Notes: generated by a model from the sequence alone, not told the origin. A DNA stretch of 64,000 nucleotides from Hyphomicrobiales bacterium (GCA_900472295.1 UCIA01000003.1:75220-139219); one strand, 5' to 3'. Shown: positions 50,625-59,575, counted from the first letter of the stretch. Program-made: numbers and translations.

Positions 50625-51071
50625 CTACAGCAGATCGTACTCGATGAAACCCGTGCGCCGCGCGACATGGTCGTAGAGTTTGCGCGCCGTGGCGTTGGTT
50701 TCGTGGGTCATCCAGTAAACGTTCTTGACGCCGATCTTGCCAGCTTCCTGCTTCACCGCTTCGATCAGCGCCGCACCCACGCCCTTGCCGCGCACGTCGG
50801 GGTCGGCGAACAGGTCCTGCAGATAGCAATTGTTTTTCTCCGACCAGCCGGAGCGGTGATAGAGATAATGGGTCAGGCCGACCGCCTTGCCGTCGAGGGT
50901 GGCGATAAATCCCTTCGGCTCGAATTCGCCTTGCGTGAACAGCCGCTTCCAGGTGACGTCGTAGACCTCGTCCGGCAGCTTGGTCTCATAGAAGGTCAGG
51001 TAGGCGGTCCACAGCCGCCGCCAGTCGGCGTGGTCGGCCTGCGCCAGCGGGCGGACGGTGATCTCGGTCAT
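50625..51071 (-). CDS. GNAT family N-acetyltransferase
   Basis: 148 residues from the ATG at 51071, 8 bp after GGAGG; a TTG five codons earlier is rejected. The acetyl-CoA loop is DPDVRGKGVGAALIEAVKQEAGK and the C-terminal strand YDHVARRTGFIEY. The substrate is unknown. It lies 8 bp before the VWA gene on the same strand and probably shares its transcript. Confidence 0.9.
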   Translation of the reverse strand: MTEITVRPLAQADHADWRRLWTAYLTFYETKLPDEVYDVTWKRLFTQGEFEPKGFIATLDGKAVGLTHYLYHRSGWSEKNNCYLQDLFADPDVRGKGVGAALIEAVKQEAGKIGVKNVYWMTHETNATARKLYDHVARRTGFIEYDLL

Positions 51072-51124
51072 ATCGGGTTCCTCCAAAGGCTGATCCGATG
51101 GAATCGGATCGGATACAGTCTGCC

Positions 51125-51988
51125 CTAAACCGCGTCCAAACTGTATTTGCGAAATGCGGTCGTCAACGTGTTGAGCGCCTCGCGCGCCCGCTGCGACAGT
51201 GTGTGTGAATGCAGGACCACTTCGGAAGGGTCAAGCGGCGGTAGGCCAAGCTTGCTGCCGACCTCGACCAGACCCGGCGGAACGACGCAGTGCGCCATCG
51301 CGGAGATGGCAAAGCCTGCCGACACCGCAATGTTGAGGGCCGCGCCGCCGCCGCCGACAAAAGCCTCTTCCCAGGCGATGCCTGCCTTGTCGAGCGTTTC
51401 GATCGCCCGCACGCGATCGGGACAGTTGCAAACCGTGCTCAACAGCGCCAGCCGCAGCGGCGTATCGCGCGACCATTCGAATGAAGGCGCGGCGAACCAG
51501 CCATAATGATTGCGCGACAAGGTCCGTCCCGGGCGGCTGTCGCCTTCGCGATGCACGATGACCGCATCGAGTTCGCCGCGATCGAACGCGTCCTTCAGCA
51601 CCGAGCTGGTATCGATCCGCAAATTGAGGGTCAGCGATGGGTCACAGGCGTGAAGCTGTGCGATCAGTATGGAAAGCTCGGGACTGGCGACATGATCGAC
51701 AAAGCCGAGCGCCAGCCGGCAAGGCGCTTCGGCGAACTCGGCCATGGCGCGCTCATGCGCAGCCAGGAATTCGCGCGCCGAAGGCAAGAAGACAGCGCCC
51801 TTCTGCGAGAGGCTGACACGGCGCGGCGTGCGTTCGATCAGCCGCGCGCCGAGCTTTTCCTCCAGACGGCGGAGCTTGACGCTGATCGTGGCCTGGGTGC
51901 TGCCGAGGGCTTCGGCGGCGCGGGTGAAGCTCTGCAGGTCGGCCACCATCACGAAGGTGCGGACGGCATCGACATCAAGGGTGGTCAT
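51125..51988 (-). CDS. LysR family transcriptional regulator
   Basis: 287 residues. Winged helix-turn-helix (FTRAAEALGSTQATISVKLRRLEEKLG, about 20-45) and effector domain. It is divergent from the MFS exporter at 52132 with 143 bp between starts, the usual set-up for a drug- or metabolite-responsive exporter. The pair interrupts the moxR-VWA neighbourhood. Confidence 0.92.
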   Translation of the reverse strand: MTTLDVDAVRTFVMVADLQSFTRAAEALGSTQATISVKLRRLEEKLGARLIERTPRRVSLSQKGAVFLPSAREFLAAHERAMAEFAEAPCRLALGFVDHVASPELSILIAQLHACDPSLTLNLRIDTSSVLKDAFDRGELDAVIVHREGDSRPGRTLSRNHYGWFAAPSFEWSRDTPLRLALLSTVCNCPDRVRAIETLDKAGIAWEEAFVGGGGAALNIAVSAGFAISAMAHCVVPPGLVEVGSKLGLPPLDPSEVVLHSHTLSQRAREALNTLTTAFRKYSLDAV

Positions 51989-52131
51989 TTACAGCCTCCA
52001 CTGGGCAGCATGTCAATTTGTCATTTCTGATATAGCCAGCCATATCCTTTTTTCATGACCAAGTCTCCTCTATTTCAGCTTGACCGCGGTTTGAAGCGCC
52101 GCCGCCCATGTTCCGATGGAGAGAGATCGAC

Positions 52132-53676
52132 ATGCCGTTGCCAATTCAACGAAACACCATTGCGCTGACCGGCGTGTGCCTGGCGTCGCTGCTGTTCGGC
52201 CTCGAAATCTCCAGCGTACCGGTTATCCTGCCGAAACTGGAAAGCGTGCTGGCCGCCAATTTCAGGGATCTGCAGTGGATCATGAATGCCTACACGATTG
52301 CCTGCACGACGGTGCTGATGGCGACGGGGACATTGGCCGACCGTTTCGGCCGCAAGACCGTGATGGTGATCACCACCGTCGCCTTCGGCATCGCCTCGCT
52401 GCTATGCGGCCTGGCAAATAGTGCGCCGCTGCTGATCGCCGCCCGCTTTCTGCAAGGTCTTGCCGGCGGCGCGATGCTGACCTGCAGCGTGGCCGTGCTG
52501 TCGCACCAGTTTCAGGACGGCCGTGAACGCGGCAAGGCCTTTGTCGCCTGGAGCGTCGTCTCGGGCATCGGGCTTGGGTTCGGGCCGGCCATTGGCGGCT
52601 TGATCGTGGCGCTGTCGAACTGGCAATGGGTGTTTCTCATTCACGTGCCGCTGGCGATCCTGGCGCTCGCTTTCATCGGCGTCGGTGTTACTGAAACGCG
52701 CGATCACAACGCCCAGAAGCTTGACTGGGCCGGCATGCTGACACTGTCGGCGGCGGTGTTCGGCTTCTCCTATCTGATCACCCAAGGGGTGGATTTTGGA
52801 GCTAGCGCGCGCATCGGCGTGATTATCGCCTCGGCTGTGGCGTTCATCGCTTTCCTCGTGGCGGAGAGGGTCAACCCTTATCCGATGTTCGATTTTTCCG
52901 TGTTCCGCATCCGCCAGTTTTCGGGTGCGATCATGGGCGCTATCGGCATGAATTTCAGCTACTGGCCATTCATCATCTATCTGCCGATCTATTATTCCGG
53001 CGTGCTCGGCTACGACAGCACGACGACCGGCCTGCTGCTGCTCGTCTATACATTGCCCTTCATGGTGATGCCGCCGATCGCTGAGCGCATTCGCGCGCGC
53101 TACCAGGCGCGGATAGCCATCCCGCTCGGGCTGCTGACCTTGGGGATAGGGTTCATCGCTATGTGGATTGGCTCCGGGCTCGAGGGCGCCAGCTGGCTGA
53201 CCATGCTGCCCGGCACGTTGATCGCCGGCATCGGCATCGGCCTCACCAATTCGCCGACCACCAACACCACGACCGGGGCGGTGTCGCCGGATCGCGCCGG
53301 CATGGCGTCGGGCATCGACATCAGCGCGCGCCTGATTACGCTCGCCATCAACATAGCAGTGCTCGGACTGCTTTTGACGCAGGGGATCGTTTCCTACCTG
53401 CGGACCACACTCGGCGCGGCTTTGGAGCCGAACGAGTTGCGGGCGCTGGCGGAAAGGATTGCCACCGGAAATCTCCACGGCCTCGCGCAGGAGACGCCGA
53501 AGCTGGCAACCCTCGACCCTTCCGGCGCCATCGTGCATGCCGCCCTGGTCAACGGTTTCGGCTGGGTCATGCTCTATTGCGGGATCGGCGTTCTCGCGCT
53601 GTCGGTCATCGGATTCGTCATCTTCGGACCGAAATGTGTCGCGCCGCAGAAGAGAGGGCTTGCCGCCGCCGAGTGA
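52132..53676 (+). CDS. MFS transporter, DHA2 (EmrB/QacA) type
   Basis: 514 residues from the ATG at 52132, after GGAGAGAG; 14 hydrophobic segments. Motifs of the 14-helix drug:H+ antiporters are seen: GTLADRFGRKTVMVI in loop 2 and GLGFGPAIGGLIV for motif C-like. It probably exports a toxic compound or metabolite; the substrate is unknown. It is paired with the divergent LysR and convergent with moxR. Confidence 0.92.
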   Translation: MPLPIQRNTIALTGVCLASLLFGLEISSVPVILPKLESVLAANFRDLQWIMNAYTIACTTVLMATGTLADRFGRKTVMVITTVAFGIASLLCGLANSAPLLIAARFLQGLAGGAMLTCSVAVLSHQFQDGRERGKAFVAWSVVSGIGLGFGPAIGGLIVALSNWQWVFLIHVPLAILALAFIGVGVTETRDHNAQKLDWAGMLTLSAAVFGFSYLITQGVDFGASARIGVIIASAVAFIAFLVAERVNPYPMFDFSVFRIRQFSGAIMGAIGMNFSYWPFIIYLPIYYSGVLGYDSTTTGLLLLVYTLPFMVMPPIAERIRARYQARIAIPLGLLTLGIGFIAMWIGSGLEGASWLTMLPGTLIAGIGIGLTNSPTTNTTTGAVSPDRAGMASGIDISARLITLAINIAVLGLLLTQGIVSYLRTTLGAALEPNELRALAERIATGNLHGLAQETPKLATLDPSGAIVHAALVNGFGWVMLYCGIGVLALSVIGFVIFGPKCVAPQKRGLAAAE

Positions 53677-53719
53677 GCAACCGAAGTCCGCTCACAGGGC
53701 TCAGCCCGCCAGCCGGTCC

Positions 53720-54559
53720 TCATCCCTGTCGCCTGGCCATGAAAGCCAGGCGCTCGAACAGATGCACGTCCTGCTCGTTCTTCAGCAATGCGCCATGCAG
53801 TTTCGGCAGCGCGTTCTTCGCGTCGGCGCGCAGATCCTCGGGTGCTATGTCGTCGGCGACCAGCAGGCGGATCCAGTCGAGCGCCTCCGAGGTCGACGGC
53901 TTCTTCTTCAGCCCTGGCACCTCGCGGATTTCGTAGAACTGGGTCAGCGCCGCCCGCACCAGATTCTGCTTGATGCCGGGATAGTGGACGTCGACTATTT
54001 TGTGCAGCGTGTCGACATCGGGAAAGCGGATGTAGTGAAAGAAGCAGCGGCGCAGGAAGGCGTCCGGAAGCTCCTTCTCGTTGTTGGAAGTGATGATGAC
54101 GATGGGGCGCACGGCGGCGCGGATCGTTTCGCCGGTCTCGTAGACGAAGAACTCCATCCGATCGAGTTCCTGCAACAGGTCGTTGGGGAATTCGATATCG
54201 GCCTTGTCGATCTCATCGATCAACAACACGACCTTCCTGCCGGCAGCAAAAGCCTCCCAGAGCTTGCCGCGCTTGATATAGTTTTTGATGTCGTTGAAGC
54301 GCTCGTCGCCAAGCTGGCTGTCGCGCAACCGCGAGACCGCATCGTACTCATAGAGCCCTTGCTGCGCCCGCGTCGTCGATTTGACGTGCCATTCGATGAG
54401 GTCGAGGCCGAGGGCTGACGCCACTTGCCTGGCGAGTTCGGTCTTGCCGGTGCCGGGTTCGCCCTTGACCAGCAAGGGCCGCTCCAGCGCGATCGCCGCG
54501 TTGACCGCCACCATCAGATCCTTGTCGGCGACATAGGCCGCCGTGCCTTCAAAACGCAT
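53720..54559 (-). CDS. MoxR family AAA+ ATPase
   Basis: 279 residues. Walker A (VKGEPGTGKTEL) near residue 32-43, Walker B (VVLLIDEIDKAD), sensor 1 (PIVIITSNNEKELP) and sensor 2 regions are present. It acts as a chaperone ATPase with a VWA protein (CoxD-CoxE type). The likely partner is at 49426 on the same strand. The two genes are separated by 3.1 kb. Confidence 0.93.
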   Translation of the reverse strand: MRFEGTAAYVADKDLMVAVNAAIALERPLLVKGEPGTGKTELARQVASALGLDLIEWHVKSTTRAQQGLYEYDAVSRLRDSQLGDERFNDIKNYIKRGKLWEAFAAGRKVVLLIDEIDKADIEFPNDLLQELDRMEFFVYETGETIRAAVRPIVIITSNNEKELPDAFLRRCFFHYIRFPDVDTLHKIVDVHYPGIKQNLVRAALTQFYEIREVPGLKKKPSTSEALDWIRLLVADDIAPEDLRADAKNALPKLHGALLKNEQDVHLFERLAFMARRQG

Positions 54560-54716
54560 TCTTGCTCCTCAATTCCATTGGGCCGACCGTAAGGATGCGG
54601 CCTCGCCAGTGCAAGCATGAGCTCGGCCTCGCTTTGGATGACAGGTATTCGAACGATAAGACCGCAAACCGTGCGGCCTCACTGGCGCTTCGCCGGCCGG
54701 CAGCCTATATTGGGGA

Positions 54717-54860
54717 GGACGGTCTGTGCTTCCCGGCAGGAGAACATTTTCCCCGGGGCCTTAACGATCCTTAGGGAGCTGTCCCTGGGAAGACCCGTGG
54801 GTTTTCTCACACGGCGCCCACCTACTTTGTAGGTTCCCGGGATCGCTCTCTCCACCGGTT
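54717..54860 (+). ncRNA. ssrS: Probable 6S RNA
   Basis: The stretch lies directly upstream of fthC, the place of 6S RNA in many proteobacteria. A TATATT -10-like box at 54706 would start it near 54717. It contains CCCCGGGGCCTTAACGATCC and AGGGAGCTGTCCCTGGG, resembling the central bubble of alphaproteobacterial 6S. It ends with a CCTACTTTGTAGG hairpin near 54830. Ends are approximate and no covariance search could be run. The rest of the 410-bp gap (54560-54969) shows no gene. Confidence 0.65.
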
Positions 54861-54969
54861 GTGTGGATCGTCACTTATCGCCTGTATCCGCCCATTTTGG
54901 CGGATGATGTGGTAGAGAACGTCGCTCCTGAAACGCCACCCAGATCCGACCTTTTCTATCGTTAAGCGC

Positions 54970-55548
54970 ATGACATCTCCCAAAGACCTGAAAAAACAGC
55001 TCCGCCTCGAGGCCCTCGGCCGCCGCGATGCGCTCGATCCGCTGTGGCGCATCGAAGCGTCGCTGCGTCTGGCGGAGATCGGCGCCGATGCTATCGGTTT
55101 CGACCCGGGCACAGTCGTGTCCGGCTTCCTGCCGATACGTTCGGAGGCCGATACGCGGCCGCTGATGTCGGCCCTGCGCGACAAGGGCGCCAGGCTCTGC
55201 CTGCCGATCGTCCTCGACCGTGAAACCATCATTTTCCGGGAGTTGCTGCGCGGCGCGCCGCTGGTCGATACCGGCTTCGGCACGTCAGGGCCGGGACCGG
55301 AAGCGCCTGTGCTGGACCCGGGAATGATGCTGGTGCCGCTGGCCGCCTTCGATCCGCGCGGCCATCGCCTTGGCTATGGCGCCGGGCACTATGACCGGGC
55401 GATCGCCCGTCTGCACGCCGCCGGCCACAAGCCACGGCTGATCGGCATCGCTTTCGATTGCCAGGAAGTGGCGCTGGTGCCGGATGAGGCGCACGACGTC
55501 GTCATCCCGGAAATACTGACCGAGAGCGGATTGCGCCGTTTCGGTTAA
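54970..55548 (+). CDS. fthC: 5-formyltetrahydrofolate cyclo-ligase
   Basis: 192 residues. It closes 5-formyl-THF to 5,10-methenyl-THF with ATP. The N-terminal Lys-rich helix (KDLKKQLRLEALGRRDAL) and the GYGAGHYDRAIARL and GIAFDCQE motifs are those of the family. It stands behind the probable 6S RNA, as in many bacteria, and is followed by a palindromic repeat. Confidence 0.95.
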   Translation: MTSPKDLKKQLRLEALGRRDALDPLWRIEASLRLAEIGADAIGFDPGTVVSGFLPIRSEADTRPLMSALRDKGARLCLPIVLDRETIIFRELLRGAPLVDTGFGTSGPGPEAPVLDPGMMLVPLAAFDPRGHRLGYGAGHYDRAIARLHAAGHKPRLIGIAFDCQEVALVPDEAHDVVIPEILTESGLRRFG

Positions 55549-55562
55549 AAGATTGCGATCTT

Positions 55563-55656
55563 AAAGCGCGTCGCGCTGAAACGGATTCATGCGACGCGTT
55601 TAAGTCTTTGTTTTGATGCATGTCGTTGTCTCAAAACCGGGACCGCTTTTGAGACA
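55563..55656. repeat. Two intergenic palindromes after fthC
   Basis: The first is AAAGCGCGTCGC with a near-complement GCGACGCGTTT (55563-55601). The second is a perfect 10-bp inverted repeat TGTCTCAAAA/TTTTGAGACA (55627-55656). This type occurs repeatedly in rhizobial genomes. The right end abuts the truncated brnT. Confidence 0.75.
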
Positions 55657-55842
55657 TTCACGCGCTGCACTACGCCGACCGCTCCATGCTTTATGAAGAA
55701 GAGCGGTTTCGTCGGCATAGGTATCGTCAATGGCGTAGTGCTGACAGTGGTTTACACCGAGCGCGGCGACCGAATAAGACTGATCTCCGCCAGGAAGGCG
55801 ACACGCCGTGAGCAGAAAGCATATGACGAAGCACGAATCTAA
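55653..55842 (+). pseudogene. brnT toxin remnant, 5'-truncated and frameshifted
   Basis: The frame from 55653 reads DIHALHYADRSMLYEEERF. After one extra base near 55710, the next frame continues VGIGIVNGVVLTVVYTERGDRIRLISARKATRREQKAYDE to a stop at 55842. This is the C-terminal two thirds of a BrnT RNase toxin. The N-terminus (FxWDxxKxxxNxxKHG) is missing, its place taken by palindromic repeat sequence. It cannot make a working toxin. Confidence 0.8.
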
Positions 55843-56149
55843 GACCGACTGGAATCGGCTGCGCGCCATGAGCGATGCCGAGGCGGAGGCAGGCGCGTCG
55901 GCCGATGCAGACAATCCTCCCGTGAACGTGGACCAGCTGACGCCTGTTGCTCGGGTCAAAGTCATCCGCCGTGCTCTGCATCTTACTCAGGAAGAGTTTT
56001 CCGTCCGCTACCTCATTCCGCTCGGGACGCTTCGGGACTGGGAGCAAGGCAGAACCGAGCCGGACCAGGCAGCGCAGGCCTATCTCAGGGTTATCGCCGA
56101 GGAGCCGGAAACGGTCTCGCGGGCGCTCGGCACGCGCAGCGCCGCATGA
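55808..56149 (+). CDS. Helix-turn-helix antitoxin-like protein (BrnA-type partner)
   Basis: 113 residues from a GTG at 55808 with AGGAAGG upstream; an ATG at 55823 is an alternative. It overlaps the brnT remnant. Residues about 55-100 form an HTH of the XRE/antitoxin type (IRRALHLTQEEFSVRYLIPLGTLRDWEQGRTEPDQ). Such proteins accompany BrnT toxins in rhizobia. The gene looks intact. Its stop overlaps the start of the phosphoesterase gene (56146) by four bases. Confidence 0.8.
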   Translation: MSRKHMTKHESKTDWNRLRAMSDAEAEAGASADADNPPVNVDQLTPVARVKVIRRALHLTQEEFSVRYLIPLGTLRDWEQGRTEPDQAAQAYLRVIAEEPETVSRALGTRSAA

Positions 56150-56970
56150 GACTTCTCTTCCTCGGCGACATGGTGGGCAAATCGGGACGTACGGCGGTGT
56201 GGGAACAACTGCCCGGCCTGATCTCCGATTTCAAACTCGACTTCGTCATCGTCAATGGCGAGAACGCTGCCGGCGGTTTCGGCATCACCGAAGACATTTT
56301 TCGCGATACTATTGCGGCCGGCGCCGATGTCGTCACCACCGGCAACCATGTCTGGGACCAGCGTGACGCGCTCGCCTTCGCGCCGCGCGAGCAGCGTTTC
56401 CTGCGCCCATCCAATTTCCCCAAGGGCACGCCGGGGCGCGGTTCCGGCGTCTATATCGCCAAAAACGGTGCGCGCGTGCTGGTCGCCAACATTATGGGCC
56501 GCGTGTTCATGCATCCCGAACTCGACGATCCGTTCCAGGCCGGCGAGCGCGAGCTGGCTGCCTGTCCGCTGGGCGAGCAGGCGGATGCCGTGGTCATCGA
56601 CTTCCATGCCGAGGCGACCTCGGAAAAAATGTGCTTCGCGCATTTCGTCGACGGCCGCGCCAGCCTGGTCATCGGCACCCACACGCACCAGCCGACGGCC
56701 GACCACCAGATCCTCAATGGTGGCACCGGCTATATGTCCGACGCCGGCATGTGCGGCGACTATGATTCCTCGCTCGGCATGGACAAGGAAGAGCCGCTCA
56801 ACCGGTTCCTGTCGAAAGTGCCGAAAGGCCGCTTCGAGGCAGCGACCGGACCCGCGACATTATGCGGTGTCGGGGTCACTATTTCTGATCGCACCGGGCT
56901 GACCGAGAAGATCGCGCCGTTTCGTCGCGGGCCTCGGCTTGAAGAAACTGCACCATCCTTCTGGTCGTGA
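56146..56970 (+). CDS. YmdB-type metallophosphoesterase (TIGR00282)
   Basis: 274 residues. Metal-binding blocks are LFLGDMVGKSGR (Asp), VIVNGENAAGGFG (Glu/Asn), TTGNHVWDQ (Asn-His) and GTHTHQPTADH (His). Members hydrolyse cyclic nucleotides such as cAMP. It is coupled to the HTH gene by the ATGA overlap and stands 68 bp before terC. Confidence 0.94.
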   Translation: MRLLFLGDMVGKSGRTAVWEQLPGLISDFKLDFVIVNGENAAGGFGITEDIFRDTIAAGADVVTTGNHVWDQRDALAFAPREQRFLRPSNFPKGTPGRGSGVYIAKNGARVLVANIMGRVFMHPELDDPFQAGERELAACPLGEQADAVVIDFHAEATSEKMCFAHFVDGRASLVIGTHTHQPTADHQILNGGTGYMSDAGMCGDYDSSLGMDKEEPLNRFLSKVPKGRFEAATGPATLCGVGVTISDRTGLTEKIAPFRRGPRLEETAPSFWS

Positions 56971-57038
56971 CATTGATATGGGCGAACGCAATACCTAATT
57001 GCCGGCGACACTGCTCTAGATCGTAGGGGACGACCTCC

Positions 57039-57806
57039 ATGCAGCTTATCGAATTCCTGGCGCCGCATTTTCAATTCGTGTCCGACCCCACCGCCTGGGT
57101 CGCGCTGCTGACGCTGATCGTGCTCGAGGTCGTGCTCGGCATCGACAATCTGATCTTCATCTCGATCCTGACCAACAAATTGCCGGAGGCACAGCGCGCC
57201 CGCGCCCGCCGCCTCGGCATCTCGGCGGCGCTGATCATGCGGCTGGTGCTGCTGGCCACCATATCCATCATCGTCCAGCTGACGGCGCCGGTGTTCACCG
57301 CCTTCGGCCACGGCTTTTCCTGGCGCGACCTGATCCTGATCGCCGGTGGCCTGTTCCTGGTGTGGAAGGCGACCAAGGAAATCCACCACACGGTTGATCT
57401 CGACGATCATCAGGATTCGATGGTGGGCGACACGCTGCAGCTTTCGCTCGCCGGCGCCATCTTCCAGATCCTGTTGCTCGACCTCGTCTTCTCGATCGAC
57501 TCGATCATCACCGCCGTCGGCATGACCGACGAGATCGCCATCATGTACATCGCCGTCATCGTTGCGGTGAGCGTTATGATGCTGGCCGCCGCGCCGCTGG
57601 CCAATTTCATCGCCAAGAACCCGACGATCGTCATGCTGGCGCTGGGCTTCCTGCTGATGATCGGCATGACACTGATTGCCGACGGCATGGGCTACCATGT
57701 GCCCAAGGGCTACATCTACGCCGCGATGGGTTTCTCTGCGCTGGTCGAAGGCCTCAATATGCTGACGCGGCGACGCAAGAAGGCGAAGCCCGGCGACGGG
57801 CACTGA
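57039..57806 (+). CDS. TerC family membrane protein
   Basis: 255 residues with seven membrane helices. The family motif [16 protein letters not shown] at the second helix and [16 protein letters not shown] later each carry conserved acidic residues. It is linked to metal (Mn) export or tellurium resistance in other bacteria. Length is that of the short TerC group. It is convergent with an SRPBCC gene, 21 bp apart. Confidence 0.93.
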   Translation: MQLIEFLAPHFQFVSDPTAWVALLTLIVLEVVLGIDNLIFISILTNKLPEAQRARARRLGISAALIMRLVLLATISIIVQLTAPVFTAFGHGFSWRDLILIAGGLFLVWKATKEIHHTVDLDDHQDSMVGDTLQLSLAGAIFQILLLDLVFSIDSIITAVGMTDEIAIMYIAVIVAVSVMMLAAAPLANFIAKNPTIVMLALGFLLMIGMTLIADGMGYHVPKGYIYAAMGFSALVEGLNMLTRRRKKAKPGDGH

Positions 57807-57827
57807 GGCTGAGCCGCAGGGGCGATC

Positions 57828-58310
57828 CTAGCGCCCCGGAACACCCTTCGGGTAACGGTCACCGATCAGGCCCAGCAACACGCCCTGTTCCAGCCATGCC
57901 TTGGCGCCGGCCAGAACCAGTGCGAAACCGTCGGTCGAGCCGATCGCCTGCTTGACCTGCTCGTCGGCGGTGCCGGCGAAGCCGAAATTGCTGACCTCAA
58001 GAAAGGTCGCCCCATCGGGCGTTTCGGCGCCAGGCATCTCCGTGAGGGTCCAGACCACGGTGGTCGGCGGATCGCTCCATTGCATGACGATCTTCTTGTT
58101 CTTGACGATCTCGCTGACATTGACTGTCGCCGAGGCGCCGTACATGCGCCACTCCCAGCGAATTTCCTTGCCGCTGTCCAGCCGGCCGCTGCTGTGGGTG
58201 AACCAGAATTTCGTGGTGATGGCCGGGTCGACTATCGCCTCGAAGACGTCGTTGACCGGCCGCCTGATCAGCATGCCCGCTTCGGCGGTAGGCGTTTCGT
58301 GGATTTCCAT
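57828..58310 (-). CDS. SRPBCC family protein (AHSA1-like)
   Basis: 160 residues from the ATG at 58310; a longer frame to 58433 is probably non-coding. Typical opening RRPVNDVFEAIVDPAITTKFW and the later CPPTTV-like WSDPPTTVVWTLTE and a C-terminal long helix. Such proteins bind lipids or act as chaperone co-factors. It is the last gene of the minus-strand run under the ArsR regulator. Confidence 0.9.
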   Translation of the reverse strand: MEIHETPTAEAGMLIRRPVNDVFEAIVDPAITTKFWFTHSSGRLDSGKEIRWEWRMYGASATVNVSEIVKNKKIVMQWSDPPTTVVWTLTEMPGAETPDGATFLEVSNFGFAGTADEQVKQAIGSTDGFALVLAGAKAWLEQGVLLGLIGDRYPKGVPGR

Positions 58311-58333
58311 CGAATGCTCCTGTCCGGCTTTGC

Positions 58334-58720
58334 TCACCAGGCGTCTGGCTCGCGCACCATGTGAACGATGCTGGCCGGGTTGGCGATCCAGAAACCGCGA
58401 AAGCCTTCGCCCAGGGGCTCGACCGCATCGCAACGGACGACGCCTGCCTCAGCCAGATGCTCCGCAATGGCTGCAGAATCGTCGGTGAACAGCTCGAGCC
58501 AGACTTCGGCCTGGCTCAGCATCGGCGCCTCGTCGATCCACAGCCGATTGGGCCCAAGCTCGAAGCCGATGGCCGGCGCCTTGGCGGTGAACGGCTTCAG
58601 GCCCACGACATCACGATAGAAGGCGATCGTCGCCTTGTATTGGTGCGGCGGCACTTTCATGGCGATGTTGATGCCGCCTGTCATTTTCGCGGTCATTGCG
58701 GGCTCCGTTGTGCTGTTCAT
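58334..58720 (-). CDS. VOC family protein (glyoxalase/bleomycin-resistance fold)
   Basis: 128 residues. The start at 58720 overlaps the upstream stop by four bases (ATGA); a second ATG at 58696 is an alternative. Short beta-alpha-beta modules are visible (HQYKATIAFYRDVVGLK, EVWLELFTDD). Metal ligands cannot be assigned. It lies in the middle of the three-gene run. Confidence 0.85.
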   Translation of the reverse strand: MNSTTEPAMTAKMTGGINIAMKVPPHQYKATIAFYRDVVGLKPFTAKAPAIGFELGPNRLWIDEAPMLSQAEVWLELFTDDSAAIAEHLAEAGVVRCDAVEPLGEGFRGFWIANPASIVHMVREPDAW

Positions 58721-59199
58721 CTGTTTGTCTCATTGGCCGGCTCGCCCCTCATCTCGCCGCGGTAGTAGCCGTCACGCAGATTGATGCCGTATTCGACATA
58801 GGCCTTCATGCAGGCCAGCATCTGCGACCAGCCCTCGCAATTGAGGTAGGATTTCTCCAGGCCGACCGCGCCTTCCGGCCAGCCGGCTTCAGCAATGCTC
58901 ACGAGGGTGCCGCCATCGTCGAGCGGCTCGAAATTCATCTCGATGCGGGTCTTGTAGGCCGGCTTGCCGTCGGCGTCGGTGGCGTCCCAGCGCAGCACGA
59001 TGCGGCTGTCCATGACCACCTCGTCGACCTCGACCGGCACCTTGCCCCACCAGACGACACCGATGCCGGCTTCGAGCGGGGCGCTGGCGCCGCCGATGGT
59101 GGTGAAATAGCCGCTGAGCTTCGTCGGGTTGATGACCGCGTCGAAGACTTCGGCGACCGGTTTGCCGATACGGCCGGAAACCCTGAATCCCAGAGACAT
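58717..59199 (-). CDS. SRPBCC family protein (AHSA1-like)
   Basis: 160 residues from the ATG at 59199; an upstream ATG at 59253 lies inside the operator. It opens GFRVSGRIGKPVAEVFDAVINPTKLSGYFTTIGG, typical of the fold, and has a C-terminal WSQMLACMKAYVEYG helix. It is related to the gene at 57828. First gene of the divergent transcript opposite arsR-like. Confidence 0.9.
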   Translation of the reverse strand: MSLGFRVSGRIGKPVAEVFDAVINPTKLSGYFTTIGGASAPLEAGIGVVWWGKVPVEVDEVVMDSRIVLRWDATDADGKPAYKTRIEMNFEPLDDGGTLVSIAEAGWPEGAVGLEKSYLNCEGWSQMLACMKAYVEYGINLRDGYYRGEMRGEPANETNR

Positions 59200-59233
59200 A
59201 TCCACAGCTCCGTTCCTTGATTGGCCCGACGAT

Positions 59234-59253
59234 ATGTTATAGAAATATAACAT
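59234..59253. promoter_or_regulatory. Palindromic operator overlapping the ArsR start codon
   Basis: A perfect inverted repeat ATGTTATA-GAAA-TATAACAT lies at 59234-59253. The start codon ATG of the ArsR-like gene begins at 59252, inside the right arm. It also sits just upstream of the divergent SRPBCC gene, so one bound dimer could block both. It is AT-rich in a GC-rich area. Confidence 0.75.
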
Positions 59254-59575
59254 GTCAAGCCGAACCGCAGACGATCATGTTTTCAAGGCGTTGGCGCATC
59301 CGCGCCGGCGCGAATTGCTGGATCGGCTGAAAGAAGCGCCGCAGACCACCGGCATGCTGTGCGAGGCGTTTCCCGACATCGACCGCTGCACAGTCATGCT
59401 GCATCTCAAGGTGCTGGAAGAGGCCGAGCTGGTGGTGGCGAAGCGCGAGGGGCGCGAGCGCTGGAACCATCTCAACGCTCTGCCGATCAAGCACATCCAT
59501 GACCGCTGGATCAGCCAGTATGCCGGCCACGCGCTCAGCATCATCGACCGGCTGAAATCCGATCTCGAGGGCTGA
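59252..59575 (+). CDS. ArsR family helix-turn-helix regulator
   Basis: 107 residues. Winged helix-turn-helix (FKALAHPRRRELLDRLKEAPQTTGMLCEAFPDIDRCTVMLHLKVLEEAELVVAKREGRERWNHL) close to those found beside SRPBCC (AHSA1) genes. No metal-binding cysteine pair of the arsenic type is seen. The start codon lies inside its own operator, so the mRNA leader must be very short. It probably represses the divergent SRPBCC-VOC-SRPBCC run. Confidence 0.93.
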   Translation: MSSRTADDHVFKALAHPRRRELLDRLKEAPQTTGMLCEAFPDIDRCTVMLHLKVLEEAELVVAKREGRERWNHLNALPIKHIHDRWISQYAGHALSIIDRLKSDLEG

